This document shows positions 36,800 through 49,783 of a DNA stretch of 64,000 nt, in pieces. Position 1 is the first letter of the stretch. Every line of letters starts with the position of its first letter. The position numbers were made by a program, and so were the translations under genes. The stretch is from Colletes latitarsis (lineage: Eukaryota; Arthropoda; Insecta; Hymenoptera; Colletidae): NCBI RefSeq assembly GCF_051014445.1, contig NC_135134.1, positions 27,841,672 to 27,905,671 of the forward strand, given 5' to 3'. The notes under the pieces are model-generated. The model was given only the letters and a program-made list of their open reading frames with translations. It was not told the DNA's origin and did no database searches.

Positions 36800-37152
36800 T
36801 TGCGTTATCCTCTAAAATATTGATCGAAACCAGGTTTAATCGACTGTTTCAGTGTGGTACCACATTACTATGTGATCCAAACCAGAAAATAACCCAGGAT
36901 CTGTTCAAGGAATATGTGAAGTGTGCGAAAGTATGAGTCTGATGAGGTCAAATCCCAGACCTATCCCAGACCTAACTTGCGTTATCCTCAAAAATATTGA
37001 TCGAAACCAGGTTTAATCGACTGTTTCAGTGTGGTACCACATTACTACGTGATCCAAACCAGAAAAAACCCAGGATCAGTTCAACAAGTATGTGAAGAAT
37101 GCGAAAGTATGAGTCTGATGAGTGTAATTCCCAGGGCTGACCTAGACCTAAC
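36800..37152 (+). repeat. 353-bp dimer repeat, copy 2
   Basis: Second copy of the dimer. The 177-bp monomer has CAAGGAATATG, and the 176-bp monomer again has the TCAAAAATATTG head. A single related monomer with CAAGGAGTATG lies near 38130, and others mark the 45.7, 48.0 and 50.1 kb blocks. Confidence 0.8.
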
Positions 37153-38913
37153 ATGCGTTATCCTCTAAAATATTGATCGAAACCAGGTTTAATCGACTGT
37201 TTCAGTGTGGTATCACACAACTACGTCACCCAAACCAGAAAAAACCCAGGATCTGTTCAACAAGTATGTGAAAAACGCGAAAGTATGAGCCTGATGAGGG
37301 CAAATCCCAGACCTATCCCAGACCTAACTTGCGTTATCCTCTAAAATATTGATCGAAACCAGGTTTAATTGACCGCTTCAGTGTGGTACCACATTACTAC
37401 GTGATTCAAACCAGAAAAAACCCAGGATCCGATCAAAAGGAATGTGAAAAATGCGAAAGTATGAGTCCGATCAGTGAAAATCTCAGGCCTTACCTAGACC
37501 TAACTTGCGTTGTCCTCTAAAATATTGACGGAAACCAGGTTTCATTGACTGTTTCAGTGTGGTACCACATTACTACGTGATCCAAACCAGAAAAAACCCA
37601 GGATCCGTTGAACAAGTATGTGAAGAATGCGAAAGTATGAGTCTGATGAGTGAAAATCCCAGGCCTAACCTAAACCTAACATGCGTTGCCCTCTAAAATA
37701 TTGATGGAAACCAGGTTTCATTGACTGTTTCAGTGTGGTACCACAATACTACGTGATCCAAACCAGAAAAAACCCAGGATCAGTTCAACAAGTATGTGAA
37801 AAACGCTAAACTGTGAGCCTGATGAGGGCAAATCTTAGACCTAACCGAGACCTAAGATGCGGTATCCTCTAAAATATTTATCCAGACCAGGTTTCATTGA
37901 ATGTTCCAGTGTGGTACCACTTTACTACGTGATCCAATCCAGAAACAGCCCAGGATCTAGCCATGAAGTATGAGAAATATGCGAAAGTAAGAGCCTGATG
38001 AGGGCAAATCCTAGACCTATCCCAGACCTAACTTGCGTTGTCCTCTAAAATATTGACGGAAACCAGGTTTCATCGACTGTTTCAGTGTGGTACCACATTA
38101 CTATGTGATCCAAACCAGAAAATAACCCAGGATCTGTTCAAGGAGTATGTGAAGTGTGCGAAAGTATGAGTCTGATGAGGTCAAATCCCAGACCTATCCC
38201 AGACCTAACTTGCGTTATCCTCAAAAATATTGATCGAAACCAGGTTTAATCGACTGTTTCAGTGTGGTACCACAATACTACGTGATCCAAACCAGAAAAA
38301 ACCCAGGATCAGTTCAACAAGTATGTGAAAAACGCTAAACTGTGAGCCTGATGAGGGCAAATCTTAGACCTCACCGAGACCTAAGATGCGTTAACCTCTA
38401 AAATATTTATCCAGACCAGGTTTCATTGAATGTTTCAGTGTGGTACCACTTTACTACGTGATCCAATCCAGAAATAGCACAGGATCTGTTCAACATGTAT
38501 GAGAAATATGCGAAAGAATGAGCCTGATGAGAGCAAATCCCAGACCTAACATAGACCTAACATGAATTATTCTCTAAAATATTGACCGAAACCAGGTTTA
38601 ATTGACTGTTTCAGTGTGGTCCCACATTACTACGTGATCCAAACCAGAAAAAACCTAGGATCTGTTCAACAAGTATGTGAAAAACGCTAAACTGCGAGCC
38701 TGATGAGGGCAAATCGTAGACCTAATCCAGACCTAAGATGCGTTAACCTCTAAAATATTTATCCAGACCAGGTTTCATTGAATGTTTCAGTGTGGTACCA
38801 CTTTACTACGTGATGCAATCCAGGAAAAGCCCAGGATCTAGCCATGAAGTATGAGAAATATGCGGAAGTATGAGCCTGATGAGGGCACATCCTAGACCTA
38901 ACCCAGACCTAAC
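37153..38913 (+). repeat. Mixed monomers between the dimer and the 3169-bp HOR
   Basis: About ten monomers of several classes. From about 38270 a five-monomer block (CACAATACTACG, TTAGACCTCACCGAGACC, GATGCGTTAACC, AGCACAGGATCTG) begins. The block recurs 880 bp later at 39151 inside the next unit. No other feature is visible. Confidence 0.68.
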
Positions 38914-41900
38914 ATGCGTTAGCCTCTAAAATATTTATCAAGACCTGGTTTAATTGAAAGTTTCAGTGTGGTACCACATTACTACGTGATGCAATCCAGA
39001 AAAAGCCCAGGATCTAGCCATCAAGTTTGAGAAATATGCGAAAGAATGTGCCTGATGAGAGCAAATCGCAGACCTAACCTAAACCTAACATGAATTATTC
39101 TCTAAAATATTGACCGAAACCAGGTTTAATTGACTGTTTCAGTGTGGTACCACAATACTACGTGATCCAAACCAGAAAAAACCCAGGATCAGTTCAACAA
39201 GTATGTGAAAAACGCTAAACTGTGAGCCTGATGAGGGCAAATCTTAGACCTCACCGAGACCTAAGATGCGTTAACCTCTAAAATATTTATCCAGACCAAG
39301 TTTCATTGAATGTTTCAGTGTGGTACCACTTTACTACGTGATCCAATCCAGAAATAGCACAGGATCTGTTCAACATGTATGAGAAATATGCGAAAGAATG
39401 AGCCTGATGAGAGCAAATCCCAGACCTAACATAGACCTAACATGAATTATTCTCTAAAATATTGACCGAAACCAGGTTTAATGGACTGTTTCAGTGTGGT
39501 CCCACATTACTACGTGATCCAAACCAGAAAAAACCCAGGATCTGTTCAACAAGTATGTGAAAAACGCTAAACTGCGAGCCTGATGAGGGCAAATCGTAGA
39601 CCTAATCCAGACCTAAGATGCGTTAACCTCTAAAATATTTATCAAGACCTGGTTTAATTGAAAGTTTCAGTGTGGTACCACATTACTACGTGATGCAATC
39701 CAGAAAAAGCCCAGGATCTAGCCATCAAGTTTGAGAAATATGCGAAAGAATGTGCCTGATGAGAGCAAATCGCAGACCTGACCTAGACCTAACATGAATT
39801 ATTCTCTAAAATATTGACCGAAACCAGGTTTAATTGACTGTTTCAGTGTGGTCCCACATTACTACGTGATCCAAACCAGAAAAAAACCAGGATCCGTTCA
39901 ACAAGTACGTGAAGAATGCGAAAGTATGAGTCCGATGAGTGAAAATCCCAGGCCAAACCTAGACCTAACATGCGTTATCCTCAAAAATATTGATCGAAAC
40001 CTGGTTTAATCTACTGTTTCAGTGTGGTACCACATTACTATGTGATCCAAACCAGAAAATAACCCAGGATCTGTTCAACAAGTATGTTAAAAACGCGAAA
40101 GTATGAGTCTGATGAGGTCAAGTCCCAGACCTAACCCAAACCTAACATGCGTCATCCTCTAAAATATTTATCAAGACCAGGTTTAATTGAATGTTTCAGT
40201 GTGGTACCACATTACTACGTGAACCAAACCAGAAAAAACCCAGGATCCGTTCAACAAGTATGTTAAAACTGCGACAGTATGACCCTGATGAGGGCAAATC
40301 CCAGGCCTAACCTAGACCTAACATGCGTTATCCTCTAAAATATTGATCGAAACCAGGTTTAATCGACTGTTTCACTGTGGTACCACACTACTACGTGATC
40401 CAAACCAGAGAAAACCCAGGATCTAGCCATCAAGTATGAGAAATATGCGAAAGATTGAGCCTGATGAGAGCAAATCCCAGACCTAACCTAGACCTTACAT
40501 GCGTTATCCTCTAAAATATTGAGCGAAACCAGGTTTAATGGACTGTTTCAGTGTGGTACCACACTACTTCGTGATCCAAACCAGAAAAAACCCAGGATCT
40601 ATCCAACAAGTATGTGAAAAACGCTAAACTGTGAGCCTGATGAGGGCAAATCTTAGACCTAACCCAGACCTAAGATGCGTTAACCTCTAAAATATTTATC
40701 CAGACCAGGTTTCATTGAATGTTTCAGTGTGGTACCACTTTACTACGTGATCCAATCCAGAAATAGCACAGGATCTGTTCAACATGTATGAGAAATATGC
40801 GAAAGAATGAGCCTGATGAGAGCAAATCCCAGACCTAACATAGACCTAACATGAATTATTCTCTAAAATATTGATCGAAACCAGGTTTAATTGACTGTTT
40901 CAGTGTGGTCCCACATTACAACGTGATCCAAACCAGAAATAACCCAGGATCCGTTCAACAAGTATGTGAAGAATGCGAAAGTATGAGTCTGATGAGTGAA
41001 AATCCCAGGCCTAACCTAGACCTAACATGCGTTATCCTCTAAAATATTGATCCAAACCAGATTTAATGGACTGTTTCAGCGTGGTACCACACTACTTCGT
41101 GATCCAAACCAGAAAGAACCCAGGATCTGATCAACAAGTATGTGAAAAACGCGAAAGTATGAGCCTGATGGGGGCAAATCCCAGACATATCCCAGACCTA
41201 ACTTGCGTTGTCCTCTAAGATATTGGTGGAAGCCAGGTTTCATTGACTGTTTCAGTGTTGTATTTCATTACTACGTGATGCAATCTAGAAAAAGCCCAGG
41301 ATCTAGCCATCAAGTATCAGAAATATGCGAAAGAATGAGCCTGATGAGAGCAAATCCCAGACCTAACCTAGACCTAACATGAATTATTCTCTAAAATATT
41401 GATCGAAGCCAGGTTTAATTGACTGTTTCAGTGTGGTGCCACATTACTACGAGAACCAAACCAGAAAAAACCCAGGATCCGTTCAACAAGTATGTGAAGA
41501 ATGCGAAAGTATGAGTCTGATCAGTGAAAATCTCAGGCCTTACCTAGACCTAACTTGCGTTGTCCTGTAAAATATTGATGGAAACCAGGTTTCAGTGACT
41601 GTTTCAGTGTGGAACTACATTACTACGTGATGCAATCCAGAAAAAGCCCAGGATCTAGCCATCAAGTATGAGAAATATGCGAAAGAATGAGCCTGATGAG
41701 AGCAAATCCCAGACGTAACCTAGACCTAACATGCGTTACCCTCTAAAATATTGAGCGAAACCACGTTTAATGGACTGTTTCAATGTGGTACCACATTACA
41801 TCGTGATCCAAACCAGAAAAAACCGAGGATCTGTTCAACAAGTATGTGAAAAACGCTAAACTGTGAGCCTGATGAGGGCAAATCTTAGACCTAACCGAGA

Positions 41901-42082
41901 CCTAAGATGCGGTATCCTCTAAAATATTTATCCAGACCAGGTTTCATTGAATGTTTCAGTGTGGTACCACTTTACTACGTGATCCAATCCAGAAATAGCC
42001 CAGGATCTAGCCATGAAGTATGAGAAATATGCGAAAGTAATAGCCTGATGAGGGCAAATCCTAGACCTAACCCAGACCTAAC
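38914..42082 (+). repeat. Second-domain HOR, 18 monomers, copy 1 (3169 bp)
   Basis: Phased on the ATGCGTTAGCCTC head at 38914. Marker positions repeat at exactly 3169 bp: GACCTGGTTTAATTG at 38942 and 42111, the TCAAAAATAT head at 39981 and 43150, and ATTTAATGGA at 41061 and 44230. The single base beyond 18 x 176 comes from one 177-bp monomer with GAAAATAACCC near 40055. The monomer content differs from the 3168-bp unit at 25-35 kb, so it is a separate HOR of the same length class. Confidence 0.9.
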
Positions 42083-45000
42083 ATGCGTTAGCCTCTAAAA
42101 TATTTATCAAGACCTGGTTTAATTGAAAGTTTCAGTGTGGTACCACATTACTACGTGATGCAATCCAGAAAAAGCCCAGGATCTAGCCATCAAGTTTGAG
42201 AAATATGCGAAAGAATGTGCCTGATGAGAGCAAATCGCAGACCTAACCTAAACCTAACATGAATTATTCTCTAAAATATTGACCGAAACCAGGTTTAATT
42301 GACTGTTTCAGTGTGGTACCACAATACTACGTGATCCAAACCAGAAAAAACCCAGGATCAGTTCAACAAGTATGTGAAAAACGCTAAACTGTGAGCCTGA
42401 TGAGGGCAAATCTTAGACCTCACCGAGACCTATGATGCGTTAACCTCTAAAATATTTATCCAGACCAAGTTTCATTGAATGTTTCAGTGTGGTACCACTT
42501 TACTACGTGATCCAATCCAGAAATAGCACAGGATCTGTTCAACATGTATGAGAAATATGCGAAAGAATGAGCCTGATGAGAGCAAATCCCAGACCTAACA
42601 TAGACCTAACATGAATTATTCTCTAAAATATTGACCGAAACCAGGTTTAATGGACTGTTTCAGTGTGGTCCCACATTACTACGTGATCCAAACCAGAAAA
42701 AACCCAGGATCTGTTCAACAAGTATGTGAAAAACGCTAAACTGCGAGCCTGATGAGGGCAAATCGTAGACCTAATCCAGACCTAAGATGCGTTAACCTCT
42801 AAAATATTTATCAAGACCTGGTTTAATTGAAAGTTTCAGTGTGGTACCACATTACTACGTGATGCAATCCAGAAAAAGCCCAGGATCTAGCCATCAAGTT
42901 TGAGAAATATGCGAAAGAATGTGCCTGATGAGAGCAAATCGCAGACCTAACCTAGACCTAACATGAATTATTCTCTAAAATATTGACCGAAACCAGGTTT
43001 AATTGACTGTTTCAGTGTGGTCCCACAATACTACGTGATCCAAACCAGAAAAAAACCAGGATCCGTTCAACAAGTACGTGAAGAATGCGAAAGTATGAGT
43101 CCGATGAGTGAAAATCCCAGGCCAAACCTAGACCTAACATGCGTTATCCTCAAAAATATTGATCGAAACCTGGTTTAATCTACTGTTTCAGTGTGGTACC
43201 ACATTACTATGTGATCCAAACCAGAAAATAACCCAGGATCTGTTCAACAAGTATGTTAAAAACGCGAAAGTATGAGTCTGATGAGGTCAAATCCCAGACC
43301 TAACCCAAACCTAACATGCGTCATCCTCTAAAATATTTATCAAGACCAGGTTTAATTGAATGTTTCAGTGTGGTACCACATTACTACGTGAACCAAACCA
43401 GAAAAAACCCAGGATCCGTTCAACAAGTATGTTAAAACTGCGACAGTATGACCCTGATGAGGGCAAATCCCAGGCCTAACCTAGACCTAACATGCGTTAT
43501 CCTCTAAAATATTGATCGAAACCAGGTTTAATCGACTGTTTCACTGTGGTACCACACTACTACGTGATCCAAACCAGAGAAAACCCAGGATCTAGCCATC
43601 AAGTATGAGAAATATGCGAAAGATTGAGCCTGATGAGAGCAAATCCCAGACCTAACCTAGACCTTACATGCGTTATCCTCTAAAATATTGAGCGAAACCA
43701 GGTTTAATGGACTGTTTCAGTGTGGTACCACACTACTTCGTGATCCAAACCAGAAAAAACCCAGGATCTATCCAACAAGTATGTGAAAAACGCTAAACTG
43801 TGAGCCTGATGAGGGCAAATCTTAGACCTAACCCAGACCTAAGATGCGTTAACCTCTAAAATATTTATCCAGACCAGGTTTCATTGAATGTTTCAGTGTG
43901 GTACCACTTTACTACGTGATCCAATCCAGAAATAGCACAGGATCTGTTCAACATGTATGAGAAATATGCGAAAGAATGAGCCTGATGAGAGCAAATCCCA
44001 GACCTAACATAGACCTAACATGAATTATTCTCTAAAATATTGATCGAAACCAGGTTTAATTGACTGTTTCAGTGTGGTCCCACATTACAACGTGATCCAA
44101 ACCAGAAATAACCCAGGATCCGTTCAACAAGTATGTGAAGAATGCGAAAGTATGAGTCTGATGAGTGAAAATCCCAGGCCTAACCTAGACCTAACATGCG
44201 TTATCCTCTAAAATATTGATCCAAACCAGATTTAATGGACTGTTTCAGCGTGGTACCACACTACTTCGTGATCCAAACCAGAAAGAACCCAGGATCTGAT
44301 CAACAAGTATGTGAAAAACGCGAAAGTATGAGCCTGATGGGGGCAAATCCCAGACATATCCCAGACCTAACTTGCGTTGTCCTCTAAGATATTGGTGGAA
44401 GCCAGGTTTCATTGACTGTTTCAGTGTTGTATTTCATTACTACGTGATGCAATCTAGAAAAAGCCCAGGATCTAGCCATCAAGTATGAGAAATATGCGAA
44501 AGAATGAGCCTGATGAGAGCAAATCCCAGACCTAACCTAGACCTAACATGAATTATTCTCTAAAATATTGATCGAAGCCAGGTTTAATTGACTGTTTCAG
44601 TGTGGTGCCACATTACTACGAGAACCAAACCAGAAAAAACCCAGGATCCGTTCAACAAGTATGTGAAGAATGCGAAAGTATGAGTCTGATCAGTGAAAAT
44701 CTCAGGCCTTACCTAGACCTAACTTGCGTTGTCCTGTAAAATATTGATGGAAACCAGGTTTCAGTGACTGTTTCAGTGTGGAACTACATTACTACGTGAT
44801 GCAATCCAGAAAAAGCCCAGGATCTAGCCATCAAGTATGAGAAATATGCGAAAGAATGAGCCTGATGAGAGCAAATCCCAGACGTAACCTAGACCTAACA
44901 TGCGTTACCCTCTAAAATATTGAGCGAAACCAGGTTTAATGGACTGTTTCAATGTGGTACCACATTACATCGTGATCCAAACCAGAAAAAACCGAGGATC

Positions 45001-45230
45001 TGTTCAACAAGTATGTGAAAAACGCTAAACTGTGAGCCTGATGAGGGCAAATCTTAGACCTAACCGAGACCTAAGATGCGGTATCCTCTAAAATATTTAT
45101 CCAGACCAGGTTTCATTGAATGTTTCAGTGTGGTACCACTTTACTACGTGATCCAATCCAGAAATAGCCCAGGATCTAGCCATGAAGTATGAGAAATATG
45201 CGAAAGTAATAGCCTGATGAGGGCAAATCC
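42083..45230 (+). repeat. Second-domain HOR, 18 monomers, copy 2
   Basis: Near-identical copy of 38914-42082. It ends near 45230, where the expected ATGCGTTAGCC head is replaced by CTATCCCAGACCTAACTTGCG. Its last part, from about 43660, is copied again at 48239-49783 with an offset of 4579 bp (26 monomers plus three bases; GGATCTATCC at 43764 and 48343). Confidence 0.9.
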
Positions 45231-48200
45231 TAGACCTATCCCAGACCTAACTTGCGTTATCCTCTAAAATATTGATCGAAACCAGGTTTAATTGACTGTT
45301 TCAGCGTGGTACCACATTACTACGTGATACAATCCAGAAACAGCCCAGGATCTAGCCATGAAGTATGAGAAACATGCGAAAGAATGAGCCAGATGAGAGC
45401 AAATCCCAGACCTAACCTAGACCTAACGTGAATTATTCTCTAATATATTGATCGAAACCAGGTTTAATTGACTGTTTCAGTGTGGTCCCACATTACTACG
45501 TGATCCAAACGAGAAAAAACCCAGGATCCGTTCAACAAGAATGTGAAGAATGCGAAAGTATGAGTCTGATGAGTGAAAATCTCAGGCCTAACCTAGACCT
45601 AACATGCGTTATCCTCTAAAATATTGATCGAAACCTGGTTTAATCGACTGTTTCAGTGTGGTACCACATTACTATGTTATCCAAACCAGAAAATAACCCA
45701 GGATCTGTTCAAGGAGTATGTGAAGTGTTGCGAAAGTATGAGTCTGATGAGGTCAAATCCGAGACCTTACCCAGACCTAACATGTGTTAGCCTCTAAAAT
45801 ATTTATCAAGACCTGGTTTAATTGAAAGTTTCAGTGTGGTGCCACATTACTACGTGATGCAATCCAGAAAAAGCCCAGGATCTAGCCATCAAGATTGAGA
45901 AATATGGAAAGAATGTGCCTGATGAGAGCAAATCCCAGACCTAACCTAGACCTAACATGAATTATTCTCTAAAATATTGACCGAAACCAGGTTTAATTGA
46001 CTGTTTCAGTGTGGTCCCACATTACTACGTGATCCAAACCAGAAAAAACCCAGGATCTGTTCAACAAGTATGTGAAAAACGCTAAACTGCGAGCCTGATG
46101 AGGGCAAATCGTAGACCTACTCCAGACCTAAGATGCGCTAACCTCTAGAATATTTAACCAGACCAGGTTTCATTGAATGTTTCAGTGTGGTACCACTTTA
46201 CTACGTGATGCAATCCAGGAAAGGCCCAGGATCTAGTCATGAAGTATGAGAAATATGCGAAAGTATGAGCCTGATGAGGGCACATCCTAGACCTAACCCA
46301 GACCTAACATGCGTTAGCCTCTAAAATATTTATCAAGACCCGGTTTAATTGAAAGTTTCAGTGTGGCACCACATTACTACGTGATGCAATCCAGAAAAAG
46401 CCCAGGATCTAGCCATCAAGTTTGAGAAATATGCGAAAGAATGTGCCTGATGAGAGCAAATCGCAGACCTAACCTAGACCTAACATGAATTATTCTCTAA
46501 AATATTGACCGAAACCAGGTTTAATTGACTGTTTCAGTGTGGTCCCACATTACTACGTGATCCAAACCAGAAAAAAACCAGGATCCGTTCAACAAGTACG
46601 TGAAGAATGCGAACGTATGAGTCCGATGAGTGAAAATCCCAGGCCTAACCTAGACCTAACATGCGTTATCCTCAAAAATATTGATCGAAACCTGGTTTCA
46701 TCTACTGTTTCAGTGTGGTACCACATTACTATGTGATCCAAACCAGAAAATAACCCAGGATCTGTTCAACAAGTATGTTAAAAACGCGAAAGTATGAGTC
46801 TGATGAGGTCAAATCCCAGACCTAACCCAAACCTAACATGCGTCATCCTCTAAAATATTTATCAAGACCAGGTTTAATTGAATGTTTCAGTGTGGTACCA
46901 CATTACTACGTGAACCAAACCAGAAAAAACCCAGGATCCGTTCAACAAGTATGTTAAAACTGCGACAGTATGACCCTCATGAGGGCAAATCCCAGGCCTA
47001 ACCTAGACCTAACGTGCGTTATCCTCTAAAATATTGATCGTAACCAGGTTTAATCGACTGTTTCACTGTGGTACCACACTACTACGTGATCCAAACCAGA
47101 AAAAACCCAGGATCTAGCCATCAAGTACGAGAAATATGCGAAAGAATGAGCCTGATAAGAGCAAATCCCAGCCCTAACCTAGACCTTACATGCGTTATCC
47201 TCTAAAATATTGAGCGAAACCAGGTTTAATGGACTGTTTCAGTGTGGTACCACACTACTTCGTGATCCAAACCAGAAAAAACCCAGGATCTGTTCAACAA
47301 GTATGTGAAAAACGCTAAACTGCGAGCCTGATGAGGGCAAATCGTAGACCTACTCCAGACCTAAGATGCGCTAACCTCTAGAATATTTAACCAGACCAGG
47401 TTTCATTGAATGTTTCAGTGTGGTACCACTTTACTACGTGATGCAATCCAGGAAAGGCCCAGGATCTAGTCATGAAGTATGAGAAATATGCGAAAGTATG
47501 AGCCTGATGAGGGCAAATCCTAGACCTGTCCCAGACCTAACTTGCGTTATCCTCTAAAATATTGATCGAAACCAGGTTTAATTGACTGTTTCAGCGTGGT
47601 ACCATATTACTACGTGATACAATCCAGAAACAGCCCAGGATCTAGCCATGAAGTATGAGAAACATGCGAAAGAATGAGCCAGATGAGAGCAAATCCCAGA
47701 CCTAACCTAGACCTAACGTGAATTATTCGTTAATATATTGATCGAAACCAGGTTTAATTGACTGTTTCAGTGTGGTCCCACATTACTACGTGATCCAAAC
47801 GAGAAAAAACCCAAAATCCGTTCAACAAGAATGTGAAGAATGCGAAAGTATGAGTCTGATGAGTGAAAATCTCAGGCCTAACCTAGACCTAACATGCGTT
47901 ATCCTCTAAAATATTGATCGAAACCTGGTTTAATCGACTGTTTCAGTGTGGTACCACATTACTATGTTATCCAAACCAGAAAATAACCCAGGATCTGTTC
48001 AAGGAGTATGTGAAGTGTTGCGAAAGTATGAGTCTGATGAGGTCAAATCCGAGACCTTACCCAGACCTAACATGCGTTAGCCTCTAAAATATTTATCAAG
48101 ACCTGGTTTAATTGAAAGTTTCAGTGTGGTACCACATTACTACGTGATGCAATCCAGAAAAAGCCCAGGATCTAGCCATCAAGATTCAGAAATATGGAAA

Positions 48201-48238
48201 GAATGTGCCTGATGAGAGCAAATCCCAGACCTAACCTA
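45231..48238 (+). repeat. Complex block between HOR copies
   Basis: About 17 monomers with internal repetition. A marker set of an extra T (GTGTTGCG at 45725) followed by AATATGGAAAGAATGTGCC lies at 45.7-45.9 kb and again 2290 bp later. The rare CTAGAATATTTAACC occurs at 46145 and again 1233 bp later, at 47378. The stretch 45381 to about 47325 is copied at 49784-51715. Within it at 46539 begins an open frame slightly longer than usual, which is not a gene. Confidence 0.8.
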
Positions 48239-49783
48239 GACCTTACATGCGTTATCCTCTAAAATATTGAGCGAAACCAGGTTTAATGGACTGTTTCAGT
48301 GTGGTACCACACTACTTCGTGATCCAAACCAGAAAAAACCCAGGATCTATCCAACAAGTATGTGAAAAACGCTAAACTGTGAGCCTGATGAGGGCAAATC
48401 TTAGACCTAACCCAGACCTAAGATGCGTTAACCTCTAAAATATTTATCCAGACCAGGTTTCATTGAATGTTTCAGTGTGGTACCACTTTACTACGTGATC
48501 CAATCCAGAAATAGCACAGGATCTGTTCAACATGTATGAGAAATATGCGAAAGAATGAGCCTGATGAGAGCAAATCCCAGACCTAACATAGACCTAACAT
48601 GAATTATTCTCTAAAATATTGATCGAAACCAGGTTTAATTGACTGTTTCAGTGTGGTCCCACATTACAACGTGATCCAAACCAGAAATAACCCAGGATCC
48701 GTTCAACAAGTATGTGAAGAATGCGAAAGTATGAGTCTGATGAGTGAAAATCCCAGGCCTAACCTAGACCTAACATGCGTTATCCTCTAAAATATTGATC
48801 CAAACCAGATTTAATGGACTGTTTCAGCGTGGTACCACACTACTTCGTGATCCAAACCAGAAAGAACCCAGGATCTGATCAACAAGTATGTGAAAAACGC
48901 GAAAGTATGAGCCTGATGGGGGCAAATCCCAGACATATCCCAGACCTAACTTGCGTTGTCCTCTAAGATATTGGTGGAAGCCAGGTTTCATTGACAGTTT
49001 CAGTGTTGTATTTCATTACTACGTGATGCAATCTAGAAAAAGCCCAGGATCTAGCCATCAAGTATGAGAAATATGCGAAAGAATGAGCCTGATGAGAGCA
49101 AATCCCAGACCTAACCTAGACCTAACATGAATTATTCTCTAAAATATTGATCGAAGCCAGGTTTAATTGACTGTTTCAGTGTGGTGCCACATTACTACGA
49201 GAACCAAACCAGAAAAAACCCAGGATCCGTTCAACAAGTATGTGAAGAATGCGAAAGTATGAGTCTGATCAGTGAAAATCTCAGGCCTTACCTAGACCTA
49301 ACTTGCGTTGTCCTGTAAAATATTGATGGAAACCAGGTTTCAGTGACTGTTTCAGTGTGGAACTACATTACTACGTGATGCAATCCAGAAAAAGCCCAGG
49401 ATCTAGCCATCAAGTATGAGAAATATGCGAAAGAATGAGCCTGATGAGAGCAAATCCCAGACGTAACCTAGACCTAACATGCGTTACCCTCTAAAATATT
49501 GAGCGAAACCAGGTTTAATGGACTGTTTCAATGTGGTACCACATTACATCGTGATCCAAACCAGAAAAAACCGAGGATCTGTTCAACAAGTATGTGAAAA
49601 ACGCTAAACTGTGAGCCTGATGAGGGCAAATCTTAGACCTAACCGAGACCTAAGATGCGGTATCCTCTAAAATATTTATCCAGACCAGGTTTCATTGAAT
49701 GTTTCAGTGTGGTACCACTTTACTACGTGATCCAATCCAGAAATAGCCCAGGATCTAGCCATGAAGTATGAGAAATATGCGAA
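48239..49783 (+). repeat. Second-domain HOR, partial third copy
   Basis: Copies 43660-45204 (offset 4579), with diagnostic strings GGATCTATCCAACAAG, CCAGATTTAATGG, AGACATATCCCAGACC, TTGGTGGAAGCC, TACGAGAACC and CAGACGTAACC in the same order. At about 49784 it joins in phase to sequence matching 45381. One monomer present in the first copy is therefore missing, and the offset drops to 4403. Confidence 0.87.
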
